A DNA stretch of 64,000 bases from Hydractinia symbiolongicarpus (GCF_029227915.1 NC_079886.1:15724501-15788500), one strand, 5' to 3'. Counted from the first letter of the stretch, positions 33,485 to 44,599 are shown. The notes: a model not told the origin generated them from the sequence alone. Made by a program: numbers and translations.

Positions 33485-33514
33485 AAAATTAAGGCTTATA
33501 TTCAGGTGGGGACT

Positions 33515-34144
33515 CTAGGTACCGGATACATACTGCACAGATTGAAGTTTTTTTAAAACGTCTTGCCTCCCTTCCTCCGGACCCTTGGCAACTAACTGGG
33601 CACTCTCCTGTTCGTTGATAGCGTTACCGATCTGTTTAACACGTTGACGTATCTGTTCCTTTAGCAGCATGTACTTGTTATGTTCCTGCGTGATGAGGGT
33701 GAACACATAGTCGCTGACGACTCCATTCTCAATGGCTTTTGAGATGAGATCGATGATAGAATTCAGATTGGTCTCCGCAAGTAGCCTTATGGTCTCAGGC
33801 TTTTTAGATTTCACACCCAGCCTCTTCCCGGCGTTCCGCAGACCGGCCTGACCGATTCCGACAGCAATGGTGATCCCGCCCATGGCATTAACCAAGGGTA
33901 CTCCTGTACCAAGCCCTGATGTGATAACGCATATACCCAACAGACCATGGTCCGTATAGCTCACCCAGGTCTCATACATTTTAAATCTCTTCGCGAGTCT
34001 GTTCCGCTCTTTAATCTCATCCCGCAGGTACTCTTCAATATCCTCAATCTTTTTGAGTCTGTAAACCTGGATTTCCTCCTCCATATCGGCACCTTGCGCA
34101 GGTGCACTCTGTAAATGTGGATACAGCTTGGTTATGTCGCTCAT
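33515..34144 (-). CDS. Conserved Polinton membrane protein, intact frame
   Basis: A 209-residue open frame: an N-terminal region starting MSDITKLYPHL, a charged helix (residues ~25-60), a Gly-rich hydrophobic segment (~70-105, ICVITSGLGTGVPLVNAMGG and onward), and a helical C-terminal half with ISKAIENGVVSDY and LLKEQIRQRV. The hydrophobic Gly-rich core suggests membrane insertion. It starts at the stop of the penton-like gene (GAATAAATGAGC overlap), so the two are likely co-expressed. It is one of only two clearly uninterrupted larger genes in this element. The role is unknown; a virion membrane or entry-related role would be speculative. Confidence 0.65.
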   Translation of the reverse strand: MSDITKLYPHLQSAPAQGADMEEEIQVYRLKKIEDIEEYLRDEIKERNRLAKRFKMYETWVSYTDHGLLGICVITSGLGTGVPLVNAMGGITIAVGIGQAGLRNAGKRLGVKSKKPETIRLLAETNLNSIIDLISKAIENGVVSDYVFTLITQEHNKYMLLKEQIRQRVKQIGNAINEQESAQLVAKGPEEGRQDVLKKLQSVQYVSGT

Positions 34145-34818
34145 TTATTCAATAAGCAAATGCATCGTAATTCCGGTGAAGGATACATTTTTCTCATGGT
34201 GATATTCGTCCGTAAGCATGAACTCGAGGCGATCTGTTGAACCTTTTAGGGGTAGGTACGTTGGAGTGTCAAAACTCCAGGTCAGCATATCCCCCCAGGC
34301 ATTTAGCTCTTTGGTGGGGAGTAAAGCCAGAATTTTAGACTTTTTACCATCCAGCAGGTAGTCGTATTCATCCAGCTGGGGAGACAAACAAGGCGTAGTG
34401 GAATATAGACGTCGGTTTTATAGTACGCATCATAGTCACCCTTCATATGGAACTTTTTCGCGGGATCGTAGGGTAGGCCCAGGAGCTCTTGCAAGGGTCT
34501 GTTAATCACCACCGAGTACCCGTCACTAACACGCAGCCTGCAGAGTCCATTTTTCAGTACAAACAGTTTAATCTCGGCCTCTGCTTGGCTGTTCAGAATG
34601 GCCGCCAAATCTTCGATCTTGTACAGACCGTTCAGGATCTCAATCCGAGTCGCTCTCTGATCAGGCCCTATTTTACGTATGGTAAACCCGTTGTCGCTAT
34701 AAAGGTTCAGCTATCCTGGCCTGATACTTATCGATTTAAGAGCTATCCTCGTATCCTGTCCCAGGTAGTCTTTAAATATTGTAGTTTTGTCAATGTCAGT
34801 AACGCATAGTTGCTTCAT
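34145..34818 (-). pseudogene. Penton-like (minor capsid candidate) protein
   Basis: The start at 34818 gives MKQLCVTDIDK. A stop and frameshift occur near 34711, then an open frame 34608-34303 carries SDGYSVVINRPLQELLGL, and another shift leads to the frame ending LIE at 34145. Two other copies lie at 138-633 and 1368-2033. The gene diverges from 34842 with a 23-bp gap. A single-jelly-roll penton role is inferred from pattern and from its pairing with capsid genes. Confidence 0.55.
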
Positions 34819-34841
34819 CCCTTTCTTGATAGAAGAAAAGG

Positions 34842-35735
34842 ATGAACATGTATTTGTACAATCCCAAGGCAAAATACAAATCCAACAGGGGAGAATGGCC
34901 ACTTGGTATAGCACCAGGACCTATATGTATCGACCAGGTCACATATTTCCGTGGTATTTCCCGAGTTTACCAAATACGCTATCAAAATTCTCACCAATTT
35001 GCTGAAGACCCTGTTGGAGTGGGTTGGACAGGACAAGCCTTGGACTATTGGAATATACAGGTTAATTTCGCTACCCACTGCGGAACCACCGCAATAGGTA
35101 AATCTGCTAAGCACATGACGGTTTCCGTACCCCTTGTCAACTCGATCTTTAAATTCCATGTCTATTACCACATGCGTCGTATATTGACAAGAATAAAGGT
35201 ACTCATGCCGTATGACGACGGTTTTTCTCGGTATACAAATCCCTACTCCACCTCTGGCTATGCAGAAGTATGTCGCGAGTATGGTTCAGATCCCAATAGC
35301 CTCTACAAATTCAAGACCGCCATGTCCTCCCTGACAAACGATAGATGGTGGCCACAAGTTGACGGGGACCGGACTAAATTCATCATACCAACAAGTCAAG
35401 GCCTAACATCGGAGGGCCTGACCAAGCTGAGTGAGAGTATCTGGGTTTACGTGGTCCTGTTGCTAGGATCGCAAGCAGGGGCCAAAGCATCCCTTCTTGG
35501 TTCCGGCGCCAACAACTATACGACAAGGCCGATTCTACTGCAGAAATTTGAGGCCATGGTACAACGCCAAGAAATTGTAGGCCATGATATTACGAAATTT
35601 CAGAAGGTGCTTCAATATGCGATGACGCCGGTTAATTTTGCCGTCATGAATCTGCGCATAGGCAAAATTGTGGGGTATAACAACAACATTTTGATCGCAC
35701 CTGCCAATGTAAATGGGGGGTCCCAGTTGATATGA
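34842..35735 (+). pseudogene. Conserved Polinton-associated protein of unknown function
   Basis: The longest copy of this family in the window, about 297 codons with one short frame excursion near 34910-35005. Landmarks: NPKAKYKSNRGEW, DYWNIQVNFATHCGT, VYYHMRRILTRI, MPYDDGF, TSQGLTSEGLTKLSES, QKFEAMVQRQE and NLRIGKIVGYNN. It ends in ATGA, overlapping the next gene. Copy A lacks about 290 bp from the middle. No enzyme motif is visible. Position between penton-like and capsid genes suggests a structural or assembly role. Confidence 0.6.
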
Positions 35736-35995
35736 ATAACAAGTCTATTCATACAGAGAGGGCTATCAAACCACCTCCAAAGCATACTACGCCCCCCGTA
35801 CCACCTAAGCATACTACGCCGCCCATACATACTACAAAGCATACCATCAGACATGTGGCAGCTGCCAAACCACCTCCTAAGCATACTACATCTCCCATAC
35901 GTACTGCCGATCATACTATACAGGCTATACCATATATACCCCCCAAGCATGGCATACCGCCCACGTCTCCTTTTCAAATGCTTAAAAATCTCTGA
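35732..35995 (+). CDS. Pro/His/Thr-rich repeat protein
   Basis: 87 codons built largely from PPKHTTPP-type repeats, starting in a 4-bp ATGA overlap with the upstream stop. The related gene at 2690-2948 ends in a membrane helix that is absent here, so this copy is probably truncated by a frameshift. The function is unknown. Confidence 0.5.
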   Translation: MNNKSIHTERAIKPPPKHTTPPVPPKHTTPPIHTTKHTIRHVAAAKPPPKHTTSPIRTADHTIQAIPYIPPKHGIPPTSPFQMLKNL

Positions 35996-35999
35996 GGAA

Positions 36000-36852
36000 A
36001 GTAGACCGTGCCTATCCAGCACGGCCTTTTTCCCCCCTTCAATTCCTCAATATTTTTCTCAAGGCCAGCGATTTCTCTACCCTTTTCGCCCCTGCCTTCT
36101 GCCTCTTAAGTTGTTTCAACCTGCCTTCTTTTTTTTATCTCATATTACTATCATATGAAATAATCTCATCCTTCAATTTTTTAATGTTATCCCGCAAGTT
36201 TTCAATTTCGAGCTTTATTTTCTTTATGTCGGGGACCTCGGTGGCATCGTCGTCGATGCCAGCAAACGAAGTATCTACAAAACCCTCTGCATCATTTGCA
36301 AAATTTTGAATACCCTCTATTCTTTCCATCTAGATCATCTCACCCTCCTCCTCTTTACTCGAAGCTTTCTCTTCACCCTGAGGTTCTGAGCCTCTGCTTT
36401 ACCACCTCTATTGGGTGTCTGATATTTTTCAAAACCTATGGCCTTCATACGCGTACTGCTTAACAACTTCTGTAGCTATCCAATAGTTGGAAAGTTACCA
36501 TCTTGCAATGTGAGTACTATTTCCGGTAGGGATCTATTCCTTGTAACAACCTTTTTATTGACAAGTTCGCTATCCTTCTCCATTCTAAACCTGTCGTAAT
36601 GTATCGCGTCGGACCCCATATCCAGATTAACCATAAGATATGAGTAAAGACTATCAACCTACGATTGAAGAAGCTCGGAGTAGGCCGACTCCGTACCCCA
36701 CCCCAATCGCCTACGCGCACCTCCCGACTGTTGCCCTGGCGTTGAGGTCCCCGATGTTCCAGGTAGTTGTTGGGTTGATGGTGTATCTTCATGTTCATCC
36801 CCCCATCCCTCCCAAGATCATCTTCATGCGTAAATATCGGATTATCAGCCAT
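36000..36852 (-). pseudogene. MADNP-type coiled-coil protein, heavily broken
   Basis: It starts MADNPIFTHEDDLG at 36852 with the PGTSGTSTPG-like region out of frame. A coiled-coil remnant (IKLEIENLRDNIKKLKDEI) is open at 36329-36135. Several stops separate the parts, and the C-terminal membrane region seen in copy A was not found clearly. Divergent from the capsid gene with a 30-bp gap. Confidence 0.55.
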
Positions 36853-36882
36853 TTTATTAGAACATTTTCCTACTATAATAAA
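36853..36882. promoter_or_regulatory. Bidirectional promoter, copy B
   Basis: A 30-bp gap between divergent ATGs contains ACATTTTCC and ATAATAAA, conserved with 3807-3837. Confidence 0.5.
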
Positions 36883-38100
36883 ATGAATGTATTTGGGACG
36901 ACTCTAGACCCATATGCGGAGACGAAGCAGCTTTTTGGTATCAAAGGCAGGAAGCAAAGGGTTCAGATATCCCACATACCCTCAACCATCAACCAGAATC
37001 AAGACCTCTACGTGGATATTCCCAACATGGGGCATAATGATGTCATTTTGCCGGGTAGTCTCAAACTCCTATTGGACTTGACGCTGACGGGGACCAATAC
37101 AAAGCGTACCATTGTCAGCAACATTGGCAAAACTCTGGTGAAGAACCTGCGCATTACGTTGAATGGTGGAGAGTTACAGAATATATCGGATTATAATATC
37201 CTGGCAGTGTACCGGGACTTGTGGTTACCCAAATTCGATCGTGACAACAACCTCATTCTAGACAGCATCAACCCCAATGACAGGATCATCAGGGCCCTGC
37301 AAGTCAAAGCCAGCGACCATGTAGGCACGGATGAGGAGAAGGCGATTGTTGCCGCGTATGGTAACACCTTTTGCATACCATTGGGAAAAATGATTTGCCC
37401 TTGTATCCGGCGGGTTTATATGACAGACTTCAATTTGTTATACATTTCGCGTCTTACGGTGACGTCATCAAAGATGCGGGGACAGCAGCCTCGAGGTCTT
37501 CCGCGGCCAAGGCAGCTGATGCTGCCTACTAAATCACCAACATCAAGCTAGAGTTTGACAAGACCACTCACGAAGGTCTCGCGAGCGCTATGAACGGATA
37601 CTCCGTAGCAAAGTAGTCACGATGAAAAAGGCAGATACCAGTTACAACCTCCAAATTGACACTCCTGCCAAGTCCTTGAAGGGTGTCTTGCTGCTCTTTG
37701 TAGATCCCGGGAAAGTGAAGGCTTATGCTGGTGTGAATGAGGTGTTCTATAACCCCAAGATCGAGAGTATTAGTATCACCGTTAAAGGGGAGCCTATTGA
37801 ACTGTACCGTCACACCATGCTCCCCAAGGACCACCTCGAGCAGATTGTCAACATTTTCGGTGCCCACGAAAGTAATGTAACCACCACAACGAGAGATATG
37901 GGTTATTCATTGATTTTCGAGCCTTTCCCGATGATATTTTACATGGTAGCGAAAGACTCCTACAGCGGTTATCAGATGACATTACGTTGCATATGACAAA
38001 AAAGGCTGATGGAACTAGGGATTATACATGCTACGTGTACTTGCTTCAAGACGCTCAATTAAACATCTTAGATGGTAGATTTTATAACGTTGAGTACTGA
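36883..38100 (+). pseudogene. Polinton-like major capsid protein
   Basis: The frame is open from 36883 to about 37395 (NIGKTLVKNLRITLNGGEL, NILAVYRDLWLPKF, VAAYGNTFCIPLG), then breaks, resumes near 37440 in another frame and again at 37622-37960 (SLKGVLLLFVDPG). The end, in yet another frame, stops at 38100 just before the next gene. About 400 residues in total would be short for a double-jelly-roll capsid (often 450-650), in keeping with small losses. Capsid identity is inferred from position, divergent pairing and strand-rich pattern; a structure prediction would settle it. Confidence 0.6.
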
Positions 38101-38107
38101 AATAAAG

Positions 38108-38506
38108 ATGACGACAATAGCGTTTATTGTGGTCGGGGCTGCAATAAACGCACTGGCATTCAGTGGGACAAATTTTCTATTCAGTAAGCTCTTGGGGCAC
38201 GGCGAAGCCGAGCGTAAACGGCATAATGAGGCCGTTGAAAAGCTTAATGCAGCTCAGGCAGAGTGGATCAGGAAGAGGCAGGCCAAGCTCGATTGGTTCA
38301 GTGAACAGCGAGAGATGCAATTGAAAGCAGGCAAAAGCCTCCGTGAACTCGATGACGATATGTACCAATATTACATTGCTTTGAACAATAAGTTCCCACA
38401 ATTGAAGGATTTTTACACACCCTCGAAGCAGCAACAAGATGGCGAGTTAACGTTCGTCCTTGGCTCCTTATCCCTACTAGGCTTCCTAGCTTACAAATAT
38501 TTGTAA
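38108..38506 (+). CDS. Small two-helix membrane protein, intact
   Basis: From the ATG at 38108 (GAAATAAAG directly upstream) the 132-residue frame has an N-terminal hydrophobic segment (IAFIVVGAAINALAFSG), a long charged amphipathic middle (ERKRHNEAVEKLNAA), SLRELDDDMYQYY, FYTPSKQQQDGE and a C-terminal hydrophobic segment (FVLGSLSLLGFLAYKYL). It follows the capsid stop by 7 bp. A longer reading from 38072 is possible but lacks the upstream motif. I recognise it as a recurrent cnidarian Polinton gene without assigned function. Confidence 0.65.
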   Translation: MTTIAFIVVGAAINALAFSGTNFLFSKLLGHGEAERKRHNEAVEKLNAAQAEWIRKRQAKLDWFSEQREMQLKAGKSLRELDDDMYQYYIALNNKFPQLKDFYTPSKQQQDGELTFVLGSLSLLGFLAYKYL

Positions 38507-38530
38507 AACGTTTTCTGACATATAATAAAC

Positions 38531-39582
38531 ATGTCAGAAAAATCACCACATATCGTTACAGATGAGGAGGCGGAAAAATTAGGCCAGATTTACTATATGC
38601 CAGAACATCTGTGGACCGGACGGAAAGCTATCAAGTTGCTCGCGAAGGAGAGCGACCTATCCAAAGATTACTCATTGGCTATCTAGGCAACTCTTATTTC
38701 TCAGGCATATTCGAGGTCCGAAACGTATAGACTATCCCCATTTTACTATTACAACACCCAACGAAATGCATCAGTTTGATCTACTCTATATGCCCCATGA
38801 CAAGCTATATGGAAATACGTACAAGTATATTCTGACAGGCATTGACGTTGCCTCGAGGTACAGTACAAAGTAGCGAGACCTCTGCGCACCAAAAAGACTA
38901 GCGAGGTCGCGGATATGTTGAAGGACATCTACAAGGCAGGACCTTTACAATACCCCAAGATTTTTCAGTGTGATAACGGTATTGAGTTTAAATCGGATGT
39001 AACGAAGCTGCTGGAGGACAAGGGGGTTGAAATTCAAAGGACTACCGCCAAATATCACCATACGTTTACAACTTTTGTAGAGAGCTACAACAAGGTCCTC
39101 GCCGAAAGACTCTTCAAGCCTCAGGATGCGCAAAGGTTGGCTTCTGATGAGACTACTACCATTTAGGTCAAGCATCTGTATGCCATCGTAAGAAGTCTAA
39201 ACAACAGCAAGACTGCCATGTTTGGCCTAAAACCTAGTAGGGCGATTAAGCTCGAAGATGTACCTCTTGCAAAAAGTCAGCAATATCCCGAGGAAAACCC
39301 CCTACCCGAAGACGGCTTGTACTTGTATTTGCTACAACCCGGGGAAGAACATGGAGATTCGAAAAGACGCGCAACTGACGCCTGGTGGAGCAAACATACT
39401 TACAGGTTGGACCGTATAGTAGCGGGTAGCCGTGTTTTGTACTACTTGGTCCTGAAAGGAGCTTCGTTTCAGAGGAGCTCATGCTTATTCCTGAAGATGT
39501 TCAGGTACCTCTCGAAGCCAAACCGGTCAATGGGGGAGGGGTTGGGAACCCACCACTAAATGATGCTTTTTCCATCTTCTAA
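38531..39582 (+). pseudogene. Polinton retrovirus-type integrase (rve family)
   Basis: ATAATAAAC precedes the ATG at 38531. An N-terminal segment (YYMPEHLWTGRKAI) is followed by the DDE core: QFDLLYMPHD (first Asp), FQCDNGIEFKSD (second Asp) and the ESYNK region (Glu). The C-terminal region LPEDGLYLYLLQPGEEHGD and YRLDRIV precede the stop at 39582. At least two stops/frameshifts lie between 38680 and 38890, and a stop at 39165 and shift near 39450. In Polintons this enzyme joins the linear element to host DNA. It is dead here. Confidence 0.85.
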
Positions 39583-39657
39583 GGGGGCTCATAGGAGGTG
39601 CCTAATTTTTGCTTATAATTTTTACTACCCGCAAGAGTAGTAAAAATTAGCGTCCGC

Positions 39658-40476
39658 CTACGACATATTAATATCAAACATCCCTTTGAATAGATCCCTC
39701 GTATCATCATCGGGTAACGTGAAGTGATTTAGGTGATAATTCTCAATGCCCAAAGTATCGTCTTTGAATCGGCACCAGGCATGTACAGCATTCGGATCAT
39801 CGCATTCCGGTTTCCTCACGGTCATCTCAGGGTACATCTCCCCTAATGTGCTTATTCTTGCACCGAGTTGCCTGCGTTGGCATCAGATCATGTAATGCCT
39901 ATGCATGCCTTTTTTTCCATGTTCGTGGGGATCGTTTTTATCAACCACGCATAGCACGGTGTCATATTGATATCGGTGTCGAACATGCCTATGCCGTAGT
40001 TCCGAGTTGTCTTTTTTAAGAGCACTAAGTTGTTCATCCCTATCCTCGAGCTCATCCCCCAGCACCAGGAGTTGGTTGTCCCTATCCTCAATTTCATCAT
40101 TGAGTAAGGCCAAGGCCCCATCCTTGTCCTCTAGGGCTTGACGCTGTTCTTTAATTATATCTTGTCATTTTTGGACACCTGCCCTGGCCATCCATGTGAT
40201 GACCCCTGCAGCCTTTGGTTTTCGAAAAACGACGAACGATCTCTAATGCGTCGTCTAATGTCACAAAAGCGTCATACCTATTTTGGTCTCCTTTTAGTGG
40301 TTGGTTAGTAACCAATCCTATCTCATGACGTGCAAGGGTGGAAATATCTCGATAAGCTCCGCAATCTTTTCAATACCCAGGAAGCGTCCCAAATTGGCGA
40401 GTTTAAACATAGGTTGATCCTGGTTGTTGGATAGTGCCTTGATGGCTCCTGCGTTGAACATAACTTGCGACGACAT
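39658..40476 (-). pseudogene. BRO-like / viral KilA-N-type accessory protein
   Basis: On the minus strand from 40476: an N-terminal globular part (ALSNNQDQPMFKLANLGRFL) interrupted by several stops near 40100-40325, a coiled coil of repeated DRD/EDRD heptads (40113-40000), then a C-terminal block YQYDTVLCVVDKN...RHYMI and CQRRQLGARI. This order resembles BRO/MSV199-type proteins of insect and other large DNA viruses, thought to bind DNA. It is antisense to the integrase, between it and the polymerase module. Family placement is from memory of the architecture. Confidence 0.55.
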
Positions 40477-40529
40477 CTTTCTAATATATCAACGAAGGCG
40501 ATATATTATGTGGTCATTTATTACTGTGG

Positions 40530-40748
40530 TCATTCGAGAATATTCCAAGTCCTAGGGTGTTCCAGTCTCACATACAGGCATGCATGTTTTGATTTTTTAA
40601 GATCAGCCTTGATATCATCCCAATCGGGGATCATTTTCGTCTCTTCATCGATTAGCCTCATGTCACTCCTCTCATGAGGATACCATAAAAACAAGGCCTT
40701 CTTCTGCCTCCTGAGGTTCTTGGGGAGGGCAGTATACGATTGGGTCAA
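40530..40748 (-). CDS. Small conserved-looking protein, unknown
   Basis: A 72-codon open frame, basic N-terminus (LPKNLRRQKKALFLW) and a charged tail (WDDIKADLKKSK). It lies between the BRO-like gene and the zinc-binding ORF on the same strand. No family is recognised. Confidence 0.35.
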   Translation of the reverse strand: MTQSYTALPKNLRRQKKALFLWYPHERSDMRLIDEETKMIPDWDDIKADLKKSKHACLYVRLEHPRTWNILE

Positions 40749-40751
40749 CAG

Positions 40752-40926
40752 TCAAAGACTGTGTTTGCGATGCCTACCACTGATAGGCAATTCAAGTAGT
40801 GATTGTCGATCCTTTAACAGTTTCTTTTTATCAAGGCAGGGGATACATGTACTCGTTGGCTGACCGTCTCGTTTGATTTTAAACTGGAGATTTTGAACAC
40901 TTGGAACACTTTTTGGCCTCCTCCAT
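40752..40926 (-). pseudogene. Small zinc-binding protein remnant (CxxC...CxxC)
   Basis: The ATG at 40926 gives KKCSKCSK in one frame; the next frame supplies CIPCLDKKKLLKDRQ. The C-x2-C...C-x2-C arrangement suggests a minimal zinc finger interrupted by one frameshift. Confidence 0.4.
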
Positions 40927-41492
40927 ATTTCTATATCCCTGGGTGAGATATAGAAATATTACCATGGGCTTACGTTGGGGGTATCAGTGATTTTTTGTAC
41001 CACTTGTTTCTCCTCTCCACTCATTTATCTTATAGCACAGTCTCCTCCATCTTTCTTTTTACCCATATGCCTCGCAGTATGGCCCGCTACAAGTAGTGGG
41101 GCTAAAATCTCCCGATGGTGCAGTACACGAGTATTCCTGAATCTGTCATGGATATCTCGACGTTATTCATCCACACTGTCGATATACATGAAGTTCCCAA
41201 TCATGCTGGCACGTGAGTAGACAGGGCTTTTGCAGTCTTCTCTCCCTTCTCTTGGAGCTCACGCTGTACGTACTCGCTATGGACCTTATCGATGGCCTCA
41301 TTGTGAGCCTAAACCCTTCGGTGCATTTTTGGGTAGTAGGTGACCCCTGCCTTTCCTCAGAGCCTCTTTCAAGGCCTGGCGTTTATCGATTGGTTTCTCT
41401 ATCTGTTCGTATCCTGCAGAGGTGGCTTCATCGAATACTCGTGCGATATCTGACATTCTCTTTATTAGTAGTCGATATCGAAAAAAGCAAAA
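40927..41492 (-). pseudogene. Decayed ORF between zinc-binding gene and polymerase
   Basis: The minus-strand frame starting MSDIARVFDEATSAGYEQIEK (ATG at about 41457) continues with stops through ASMIGNFMYIDSVDE and LLVAGHTARHMGKKKDGGD. The gene once filled this gap but is too damaged to name. Confidence 0.35.
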
Positions 41493-44400
41493 CGCGATCA
41501 TGGCATAGGGTAGAAGTATAGCAATACACATTGTTTTGAATCAGCACTTGACTCTTGTAGACATCAACGCCCTCTTCCAGACATCGCCGATAGCGTCAAA
41601 GGTGATGGATTTTTTGGTTGTGCATCTGTTCACGCTCTTCGCTTTGCGATCACCGCCGTCTTTTGTAAGGCTCTTGTAAGCATAGAGCTTGGCCCTCAGG
41701 GTAATGAATTCGGTCATAACCTTCCCACCTAATTCGTCCTTCATGAGGCCTACAACCTTCTTGTTTTTCCCTATAGGGAGAGGCCTATTATCATCCGCAT
41801 TATAGGCACTTGTGTCAAAGCGTGTTTCAACGTCCTGCGCGATATCCCTGTAAAAATCCTCTGTTCGTATGTGGTATACAAAGCTGTCCGTATTCATGTA
41901 GCAGAGCTGTATTTTAGAACCATATTTGGGCTGCATGAAATCGTAGTAGAACTTGTACATCACCATTTTTTACATGTCCAATATGGCCTGGCCTATATAT
42001 ACGGGCTTATTCATTTTAACCTCTGTTTTACCCATCTCTACACCTACTAGGTGCTTGCTAAACCGGCTTCCACCCTTGAAATTTGGCTTCATCACGAGTT
42101 TCATATACTTGTCCTCAATGGTGACCAGCTAGATGTTGCGATGATTCCTATTATTCTCCATCGTCTTGCCAAACACGCTTAAATTCATAAGCTTGTAGAA
42201 GTCCTTCTCGAACTGACTTTTGGCATCCGTTCTCAACCTCGTGTTGTGATCGATATAGCCCTTCAACCATGCCTTCTGGTTAAACCGGATGACCCTGCGC
42301 ACTCTCTTCAACTCAAGCCCATGTTTTAAGACCTTATTAAATGCCTTGATATGCACCACATACTTTCGCTTGTCCTCCAGGTTCGGCACCAATTTCTCGA
42401 CCTTGTGGACCACCGTGCGTTCGGGTAGGAACGGCAACTCGTTATGCCTGTCGTGTAGTCCCTCCGGGTAATCGATATCAACCTCCAGGATATATGCATG
42501 CCTATTTCCTAAACGAGCTTCCCGATCCGCCTTTCGGTAAATGCCGCAACGCTTGACACATCACCCATCCGTATAGGTTGTTTGCGTCGAGGTACTGTAG
42601 GTAGGAGGATTCAACCCCCGGATCGTACTGGTCCCCCATGTACTTATTATTTTCTTTGGCATACCGGTGTACAGCTTTGTTTATACCTTCCCGGATACCC
42701 CTCTCGAACATCAATAGCATGTCGGGGTCTGTGAGGAGCTCTAGCTTGATTCCGGTATATTTCAGTGCAGACTTCCATGCCAGGCCGGGTGCGCTGTAGA
42801 AGTGTGCAGGATCAAGCTTATAATTTGTCAAGCACACGCCTCGAAACACGTCGGCGAATAGCAGGACGTCTATGGTCAGGTAGATGTCATGGTAGTCCCC
42901 CATGGTGACGTTATCACCCTCTGGGGTAATAACATTCCATACCTTTTTAGCATATTCATGGTCCCTGTCGCTGATACCCTTCATATTCAGTTTGCTGTAA
43001 AACGCCTCCTTTGGAGGTAGCTCCAACTCCTCGAATCGCTGCCATCCATCCATGTATTCATACGGATACACGCCTTTTCGAAGCATTAGCCTGAAGGTAT
43101 CATCTTTGTCGATGGGCATCATACCCCGACAAGTTGTGGAATATCACGGGTATATGGCTAGGTATGTTGTATTTGATATTGCAGCTCTTATGGGCCGCAC
43201 CCTTATATAACCCAGTATAGTGACAATGGTCCCGAACTTTGCGGTTATTCTTATAGTCATCGAAGGGCTTTATGCAGATATGGCATTCCGTGGCCTCGTT
43301 GTGCTCCCTTTCCAGGACCTCTGTTAGAGGCAGCATGTCCTGCTGCGGGTAGGTATAATATAGTCTTTTGACCTCATCCTCTAGGTGGTTAAAGAAGCGG
43401 GTGACGCAGTCCTGACCCCTTTATACTGTTAGGGGATCTGCTACATCGCCGTAGGCAAAGGTGCTATACGTGCACCAGCTAGATGGTACATGCTTGCTTA
43501 GCTTTTTAGTCTTTTTATACTCTTCATACTTGTAGGGAACTCTATACCATCTTTCTCGAAGCTATCCACTTAGGTGCTTTTATATACGATGGACCCCTTG
43601 TTAGCCTTAATTTGTGAAAGTCTGCATCGAGGTGTGGGATTCGAGAGATCGTAAAGCCACTCTGGGTTAGTGCTGGATTTTCCACATGTGTTTTGATTTA
43701 GGCAAACCTCCTATCCAGCATGCCGTCCACGTCGCTACTCTGGAAGACTGAGGCCATATTACTTTTGAAGACCTTATTCACCTCAATATACTCATCGTCT
43801 TCCTCCCCCGGATTTGTTTTCTTTCTTCACATGATCCATAAGAGCAACTGTACCTTCGCTGACCCCATATCTTCTACCTGTCCCTCAACCAAGGTTTTCA
43901 CATTGGGTCTCACCATTCCTATATACCCGTCGACGTCTGCTCCTCCTATGCCGGGAATTCGGAAACTTCGGAAGGTCCTGCGGATGGCATGTTTATGTTC
44001 CTGGGGTGTAAAATCTTGCCCCGGCTGTTCATATAGATTTTGGATGTCTTCTATATAGTCTTCCCAGCTTCCTTTTCTACCTCATCATGAAGCGTAGGTC
44101 TTGCGTTGGCTGCCGCGCTATAGAGCCCCATCACCCTACGTTTAAGGGCTGCATAGCTTCTTTTGACCCCCTCCCTTACAGGTTTGGGGACAGCATCAAC
44201 TAGCCATCTTATCCCTTACAACGGAACAATTTTTTGATAATTCCTGCTTCTCAAAGACGTCCATCTCAGATGGGGGCAATACCCAGTTATGCCATTACCT
44301 GATTTTACCCCCCATAGTTGGACGGGTCTTGGCCATCTCCTGCGTCTCAAATAAGTCCATATCCTCAGACGTTATAGGTTTGACCAGTTTCTGTGATACA

Positions 44401-44504
44401 TTATCCAATAGGGCAGCCAATTCAGCCTTGCGTAGCTTGTAATACCCCGTAAGTCCACGACCTTTTGCGATATTACGTAATTGTTTCACAGTATGTGTGT
44501 TCAT
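41493..44504 (-). pseudogene. Protein-primed family-B DNA polymerase with N-terminal SAP/Rho_N-like domain
   Basis: The minus strand from 44504 starts with a helix-extended-helix domain (VKQLRNIAKGRGLTGYYKLRKAEL), a SAP/Rho_N-like nucleic-acid-binding fold. 44290-43340 is badly broken. Then comes CHICIKPFDDY...KVRDHCHYTGLYKGAAH (Cys/His block) and FHNLSGYDAH (exonuclease region), RKGVYPYEYMDGW, GDYHDIYLTIDVLLFADVF, SSYLQYLDANNLYGW (motif A), KLMNLSVFGKTMENNRN (motif B) and CYMNTDSFVYHI (motif C). Motif C in this family is YxDTDS; here the first catalytic Asp is Asn. Stops or shifts fall near 43100, 42500, 42130 and 41970. It would replicate the element by protein priming. Confidence 0.88.
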
Positions 44505-44599
44505 TCTTTATTGTAAGAATTTTTACTTTGTCGGATGATTTCATAACGGTCAAAAAATACTAACGCAGTTTAGTCCTTACTGCGCATGCGTTGATTTTT

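Noticed and set aside
35853-36158. 101-codon plus-strand frame overlapping the Pro/His-rich gene
   Set aside because: It is a shifted reading of the same repeats running into antisense coiled-coil remnants.
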